Assembly: GCA_963738375.1 (NCBI GenBank)
Contig: CAVTWL010000001.1
Location: forward strand, 66,076-130,075
Direction: 5' to 3'
Length of the DNA stretch: 64,000 bases
Origin: Bog-159 sp963738375
GTDB lineage: Bacteria > Acidobacteriota > Terriglobia > Bryobacterales > Bryobacteraceae
The number at the start of each line of letters is the position of its first letter. Positions within the stretch are counted from its first letter, which is position 1. Positions 59,985 to 64,000 of this stretch are shown one piece after another. A program made the translations under genes and the position numbers. The notes under the pieces are model-generated. The model saw only the letters and a program-made list of their open reading frames with translations, did no database searches and was not told the DNA's origin.

Positions 59985-61260
59985 TCAAGCGAACTGGTAT
60001 TTCGAGCCGCGCTCATCCCAAAGAATCTTGCGATTATTCTTATAAGAAAGCGTAGCCATGTGGCCGGAAATCGCGGCTTGCTGTCCGATTTCCGGGGAGG
60101 CGACAACCTGCTCTTTGCCGCGGATGGCTTCCACCCAATTCCTGAAGTGGTTGATGGCGCCATCGCGCTCGCCGAAGTCCCTGGGGCCGTTAAGGTGCAC
60201 GACCTGCCGGGCTTTTACACGGTCCAAAGCTTTACCGTTTAACAACTGGGGCGTGAAGGTAAGGTCCATGCGGTTGAGCACCTCGATGGTGCCTTCGTTG
60301 CCGCACAACTGTTCGCCGTAGCCGTAGTGATCGTTGCCGAAGTAGCTGGAATAGTTGACCTGGAGATTGTCGGGATACTCGTAGATGGCGCTGAAGGTGT
60401 CGGGGATGTCGCGGTCGTCATCGGCATCGGTCCAGCGGTAGATGCCGCCGGAGGCCATGCAGGAGGTGGGCACGGCGTGCGGTCGAGCATGAAGTTGGCG
60501 ATGTCGGTCTGGTGGACCAGGAGGTCGGTGGAAATGCCGCCGGAATAATCCCAATAGAGGCGCCATTGGAAGTAGCGCTGGGGATTCCAGGCGCGCTTGG
60601 GCGCGGGGCCGAGGAACTTGGCCAATCGGTGTTTTGGGCGGTGGCTTCGGGGGGGATGAGGTAGCGCCAGGCGGGGTTATCGTCGGCGGAGTTGCGGTAC
60701 CAGAAGGCGCGGACGAAATGGACGTCGCCGATCATGCCCTGGCGCACCATTTCCTTGGCCTTCTTGTAGAGTGAAGAACTGCGGTTCTGGGTGCCGACCT
60801 GGACGATCTTGCCGGACTTCTTCCATGCGCGGACGATGTCGAAGCCTTCTTCGATGGTGTGGGCGAGGGGCTTTTCGAGGTAGACGTGCTTGCCGGCCTT
60901 AAGCGCGGCGATGGCCATATCGTGATGGAGATGCTCGGGGGTCATGATGAAGACGGCATCGATGGATTTGTCGGCCAGCAGGTCGTGATAGTTTTCGTAG
61001 GTCTTGGGGGTGTTGCCCCAGATGGTCTTGACGCGATCTTTGCCGCGAGCGAAGTAACCCTGGAAGGTATCGCAGATGGCGGTGATGGCGACGGTATCGG
61101 GAGCGGCTTTCTTCAGCCAGTCGATACCGGCGTTGCCACGCGTTCCGACGCCGATCCAACCGATCTGGATTTTGTCGTTGGCGCCGCGCGCCTTGATGAC
61201 GGCAGGTCCGGCGAGCACCGCCGCCGTGGCCGAAGTTTTCAGGAAATCCCGGCGATCCAT
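59985..61260 (-). CDS. Tat-exported Gfo/Idh/MocA-family oxidoreductase, two frameshifts
   Basis: About 424 residues. The twin-arginine signal MDRRDFLKTSATAAVLAGPA is followed by the Rossmann segment KIQIGWIGVGTRGNAGIDWL, AVFIMTPEHLHHDMAIAALK, the family motif GKHVYLEKPLAHTIEEGFDI with catalytic Lys, and VQVGTQNRSSSLYKKAKEMV. After shifts near 60620 and 60480 come DYSGGISTDLLVHQTDIANF, GIYRWTDADDDRDIPDTFSA and LQVNYSSYFGNDHYGYGEQL. The GGISTDLLVHQTDI block carries the His expected at the active site of the C-terminal domain. It probably oxidises a sugar or sugar acid in the periplasm. Confidence 0.87.
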
Positions 61261-61313
61261 TTGGTGTTTATCATATCAGGTGGCTTGAGGCCAAACACTT
61301 GAGGCCCAACAAA

Positions 61314-61342
61314 GGGAGGGGCCCTCCTGGAGCGCCCCTCGA
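61314..61342. terminator. GC hairpin, possible terminator
   Basis: GAGGGGC (61316-61322) pairs with GCCCCTC (61334-61340). It lies downstream of the PD40 gene (minus strand). The run after it is not T-rich on either strand, so a terminator role is only suggested. Confidence 0.45.
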
Positions 61343-61380
61343 AAGGTTACGTTATAGCGAATGGATGATCAGACTCACTA

Positions 61381-61722
61381 CTATTGGGTCGCCGAACCGC
61401 CGCAGGCGCCAGCGAACTTGACTATCCATGTGGAATTGCCACCGGGGACGGGTTCGTCGGGGCCGCCCATCTGAACCAGGATCTGATCTCCGGCGAGGTC
61501 CCAACTGGGAAACATATCGTCGGCATACTGAGGAGACGATTCGGGCGAACTGGGAGTGTTGAAATAAGTCAACTGTTGAACGTCCGTGCCGTCGGCATTC
61601 ATGAGGAATGTTTCGTTGTGAAGGTAGTTACGGAAATTCGCCCAAGTCAGCGTACCGTATTCGGGGATGATATTGGGGAACGGCAGAGAAGTTATATAGA
61701 CAATTTTTTGCCCGTCGGTCTT
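61381..61722 (-). CDS. TolB/PD40 beta-propeller protein, C-terminal part cut by a chimeric junction
   Basis: The minus-strand frame ends at TAG 61381 and reads, from upstream, DGQKIVYITSLPFPNIIPEY, RNYLHNETFLMNADGTDVQQ and LTYFNTPSSPESSPQYADDM. DGQKIVYI is the second half of the PD40 motif (x-SPDGxKIVY), and NADGTDVQQLTYFNTP is its typical continuation. The residues before DGQKIVY are KTD instead of WSP, and upstream of about 61722 no propeller sequence exists on either strand. So about 110 residues remain of a protein usually several hundred long, and the loss is at the join to foreign DNA. Confidence 0.78.
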   Translation of the reverse strand, partial: KTDGQKIVYITSLPFPNIIPEYGTLTWANFRNYLHNETFLMNADGTDVQQLTYFNTPSSPESSPQYADDMFPSWDLAGDQILVQMGGPDEPVPGGNSTWIVKFAGACGGSATQ

Positions 61723-61724
61723 AC
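61716..61724. other. Chimeric junction: acidobacterial to eukaryotic DNA
   Basis: Left of here the bacterial PD40 frame is intact. Right of here sequence becomes rich in pyrimidine tracts, stops in every frame and GT...AG interrupted exons of a eukaryotic family. The change occurs inside the PD40 motif, within a few bases of 61720. No IS, tRNA or att repeat accompanies it. Confidence 0.75.
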
Positions 61725-61817
61725 GCCGATCTATTTTGCACTGTCAAGACGAAAGTCTTGCCTTCCGTTTATTTCAGACCTTTCTTTTCTTATGCTTGTT
61801 CCCTTCGCCGGTCGCAG

Positions 61818-61898
61818 CTAACGGAGAATATCGTGACGAAGCTGGTGATCGGTCTCATTATCTACCAGCTGACCACTGCGGGCGTCCTCGGCCTCAAG
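61818..61898 (+). CDS. Eukaryotic CSC1/OSCA-family channel, exon A
   Basis: 27 codons, phase 0 on both sides: LTENIVTKLVIGLIIYQLTT then AGVLGLK, a transmembrane helix of the DUF221/RSN1_7TM (PF02714) channel. The 3' splice site is CGCAG before 61818, and the donor AAG|GTGGGT is at 61899. No bacterial homologue of this family is expected. Confidence 0.65.
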
Positions 61899-62195
61899 GT
61901 GGGTATCTTCATCGTTTTAGTCTGCGTCATTCCTTCCGCGCCATCCCCGTCGCCTGTCTCTTTTTCTGTTTCTTCTTTGTTAGGTTCACGCGCTGCGAGC
62001 ATCGGGACGAATGTTCACGTTAGACCACCACATCAGTGTATGTACAGCGTGATCCGTCCGCATTGCTCGCGTATCAACTCACGAGTCCCTTGTTGTTGTA
62101 GTGCCAGGTCCTTGTCTGCGCCAATGGCCGCGTATCCTTCTGCCCGACTGTGTTCTTGTAGTTCCACTCACCAATGTGACGAATTCTCCGTGCAG

Positions 62196-62321
62196 CAATT
62201 CGTGTACAGCAGCTTGATCTTCCCGCTGCTCGTAGCCACTATGTGGTTCTGCTTCTATTTCCTCGACCGCAAGTTCAGACGCGCCATGCAGCACATTGCC
62301 CTGGAGGCGTGTCCCAAGACG
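62196..62321 (+). CDS. Eukaryotic CSC1/OSCA-family channel, exon B
   Basis: 42 codons: QFVYSSLIFPLLVATMWFCF, YFLDRKFRRAMQHIALEACP and KT. It follows exon A across a 297-base intron (GTGGGT...GTGCAG, 61899-62195) in phase 0, and the joined peptide GVLGLKQFVYSSLIFPLLVA with DRKFRR is the order of the last transmembrane helices and cytosolic tail of the family. The donor is ACG|GTGCGA at 62322. Confidence 0.65.
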
Positions 62322-62702
62322 GTGCGAGCGTGTTCTTGCGTGCTTTCTACCCTTTCCGTCCTGACGGGCCGGCGACGACCGTTTCAACATCAGCTCTGAC
62401 CGCCAGTTTGCATGAGATGGTACCGGAGGCCTGTTCAAGGCTACGTGACGGCTTGACCGCCCCCTGCTCTCGTTTTTCCCCACCTTCCCTAGATGCACCT
62501 CTTTCAACGGCCTGCTTTCTGGCACTCCGTTATTTCTTTTTTATTATTTGTCTCCTTTTTCTTCCTTTTCTTTTTTGGTGGGTATCCTATTCCTGCATCT
62601 GCCCCATTGTCTGACGATGGCAAGGCTTCGAACGCACATGCCATCCGTTATCCACTGTATGTCCTGCAGCCCCGCTATTGGCCGTTGGTGATTGCTTTTG
62701 CA

Positions 62703-62752
62703 GCGATGCGCCCTAAGGCGCTTCTGCAGCGATGCGCCTTAGGGCGCATCGC
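62703..62752. repeat. Perfect 19-bp inverted repeat in the eukaryotic intron
   Basis: GCGATGCGCCCTAAGGCGC at 62703-62721 and its exact reverse complement at 62734-62752 enclose a 12-base loop. The sequence GCAGCGATGCGCC also occurs as a direct repeat. It lies in the intron between exons B and C. Confidence 0.85.
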
Positions 62753-62814
62753 CGCAGACGCTGCATTCAAGTTTGTTTCGTCGTTCAATTTCTTCTGACT
62801 TTTGGTTGTGGCAG

Positions 62815-62987
62815 TCACACGCGGACCCTGAGGGCGACGTACATACCGCGGACCTTTACCTGGACCCGGTCATGAGGTGCCCGACATTGAAGAGGAAGAG
62901 GACGAGACCGACGAGACTCCCTTGGCCGCCTGCGTTCGCCGCGACCCGCGTCGCTACTCGACGGACAACGGCTCACCCGCCGGGCAG
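62815..62987 (+). CDS. Eukaryotic CSC1/OSCA-family channel, exon C (one indel)
   Basis: After the acceptor GTGGCAG (ending 62814) it reads SHADPEGDVHTADLYLDPVM, and after a one-base shift near 62876 PDIEEEEDETDETPLAACVR, then RRYSTDNGSPAGQ with donor CAG|GTAACT at 62988. An acidic cytosolic tail after a YLDP segment is usual for the family. The 493-base intron before it (62322-62814) contains long T/C tracts. Confidence 0.55.
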
Positions 62988-63110
62988 GTAACTGACTTCC
63001 CTCGCCCCCCCCCCCGCCCGCGCGATGCTGTTGCGACGCCTCTGTGATGGCCTGGAAAAAAATGATCACGTCTAGTTTTAGGTTTTTTTTTTTTTTTTTT
63101 TGATTTTCAG

Positions 63111-63146
63111 TATTACACAGCCCGCCCGACCGGCCACCGCTTTTAG
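63111..63146 (+). CDS. Eukaryotic CSC1/OSCA-family channel, terminal exon
   Basis: The intron from 62988 ends with an uninterrupted run of 18 or more T and GATTTTCAG at 63110, a textbook 3' splice site. The exon reads YYTARPTGHRF and stops with TAG at 63144-63146. Confidence 0.5.
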   Translation, partial: YYTARPTGHRF

Positions 63147-64000
63147 GATCTGGTCGATTGTGATGTTTGTTTGTTTTCCAATGGTCCTCTGCGAGCAGTC
63201 AGCCTGTCTTTCTCGCGAATGCGCTGGTTGTTCGCTGGTGTGTGTCCCTTCGGTGTTTGGTTGGATCTGACTCAATCTAAGCAGCCGCACATCGTGCTGG
63301 ACAAGATGGAAGCCGGACAGGCGTCATCGCATCATCACATCGACGAGCGCTCGCGCCTGCTGGTGAACAACTCTGAGAACTTAAACCGGACCCACCTTGT
63401 CGAGTTTCGGTCGCACGAACTGTTTGGCTTCGCGGTCGACATGCAGTTAGCAACCGGACCTTTTGATTTTGAATTGTGCACTTGTCCATGTTGTACTCGA
63501 CAAATTCCGCGGCCTCTGTCTTTGCGCCTGTCGGCTCTGCACTTTCGGTATCTGCGCACGGCCTTTGGACTTCGCTTGTAACTCTGGTATCTATCTCCTC
63601 CAATGACTCTATCGAGCCTGCAGTCAGCAATAAATTTTTGCGAATCAAACGTTCGGTTTGGGTCCGTTTGCAGCTATTGCCCTTCGTTGTGTTTGTGACA
63701 ATTGAGAATGTCCCGCATACGCGTGGTGGGATGGGGTGTGGACGGAACGTGGCAGAGGGCCGGGGGTCACGCCGGTTTGCATTTGCAAGGCTTTGCGTTG
63801 GTTGTGACTTAGGTCCGTTGTTTTCTTCGTGCACAGTAGTCCTGCCCGGCCCAGACGCGTGTGTGCAGGCAAGCGTCAGACGTTCTAGCCTGTGATTAAG
63901 CGCTCGTGTTCACGCGGTTCCCAGGGGTAGTGCGATCGCGGACTCCCTCCACCCCAGTCTATTTTCTGGTCAGTTCCAGCGGCGCCCCGCTCCAGACAAT
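63147..64000. other. Eukaryotic flanking DNA, no confident gene
   Basis: Downstream of the channel gene's stop, high in GT and T-rich runs. An AATAAA is present at 63629-63634. A plus-strand stretch at about 63280-63440 reads DKMEAGQASSHHHIDERSRL and LVNNSENLNRTHLVEFRSHE and might be an exon of another gene, but no splice sites or homology support it. Confidence 0.35.

Noticed and set aside
63098..63110. Poly-T run as a bacterial terminator
   Set aside because: No stem precedes it; together with TTTTCAG it is better explained as a polypyrimidine tract and 3' splice site.
61716..63146. Bacterial membrane protein reading in the terminal 2 kb
   Set aside because: Open frames are short and broken by stops; splicing at GT-AG sites restores a known eukaryotic family, so a bacterial gene is not supported.

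Overview
The window is high-GC, densely coded bacterial DNA up to about 61.72 kb, then changes abruptly to intron-bearing eukaryotic DNA. The bacterial part looks like an acidobacterium of the Solibacter/Bryobacter type: it has a VWFA-related acidobacterial protein, two CRTAC1-type FG-GAP/UnbV proteins, Tat-exported Gfo/Idh/MocA oxidoreductases, a PEGA-domain Ser/Thr kinase and several secreted families common in that phylum. Many ordinary genes (glyS, ppdK, a PfkB kinase, pxpB, the Ser/Thr kinase and others) are broken by one- or two-base indels, several in G/C runs. This is best read as residual sequencing error, not gene decay; the Tad cluster is free of it.

Layout. 0-15.6 kb: an outer-membrane barrel cut by the window edge; MaoC hydratase, CoA transferase, recO, glyQ, glyS and ppdK in one direction; a terminator; then a conserved hypothetical, a sugar kinase, a TPR protein, an alpha/beta hydrolase, a decarboxylating dehydrogenase, a metallo-beta-lactamase-fold protein and a CBM9-like protein. 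15.6-18.3 kb: a HisKA_2-type sensor kinase and a REC-PAS regulator whose C-terminus is a histidine-kinase remnant lacking the phospho-accepting His. 18.8-34.6 kb: a divergent CRTAC1 pair 24 bp apart, ankyrin protein, pxpB/pxpC, aldo-keto reductase, Ser/Thr kinase, membrane TPR protein, VWFA protein, DapA-like aldolase and prmA. 34.7-36.1 kb: a decayed oxidoreductase abutting an IS630-type transposase fragment.

36.2-44.9 kb: a minus-strand Tad/Flp-type secretion operon (cpaB, cpaC, tadZ, tadA, tadB, tadC) ending in a previously easy-to-miss 31-codon membrane microprotein, with a large membrane protein upstream. Divergent from it, 45.25-52.85 kb, lies one very large exported repeat protein with two repeat families (seven copies of about 187 residues, then four copies of exactly 113 residues), closed by a strong terminator. 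53-61.7 kb: a zinc-ribbon fragment, an enolase-superfamily protein, a Cys/His-rich secreted protein with an outer-membrane protein, a membrane protein with unusual codon use, an ATP-grasp-like protein, a Gfo/Idh/MocA oxidoreductase and the C-terminal part of a PD40 beta-propeller protein.

61.72-64 kb: the propeller gene stops in mid-motif and is joined to eukaryotic sequence carrying the last four exons of a CSC1/OSCA (DUF221) ion-channel gene with GT-AG introns and a terminal stop. This is most simply a chimeric contig joining a soil acidobacterium to a soil protist or alga, and everything to the right of the junction should not be assigned to the bacterium.
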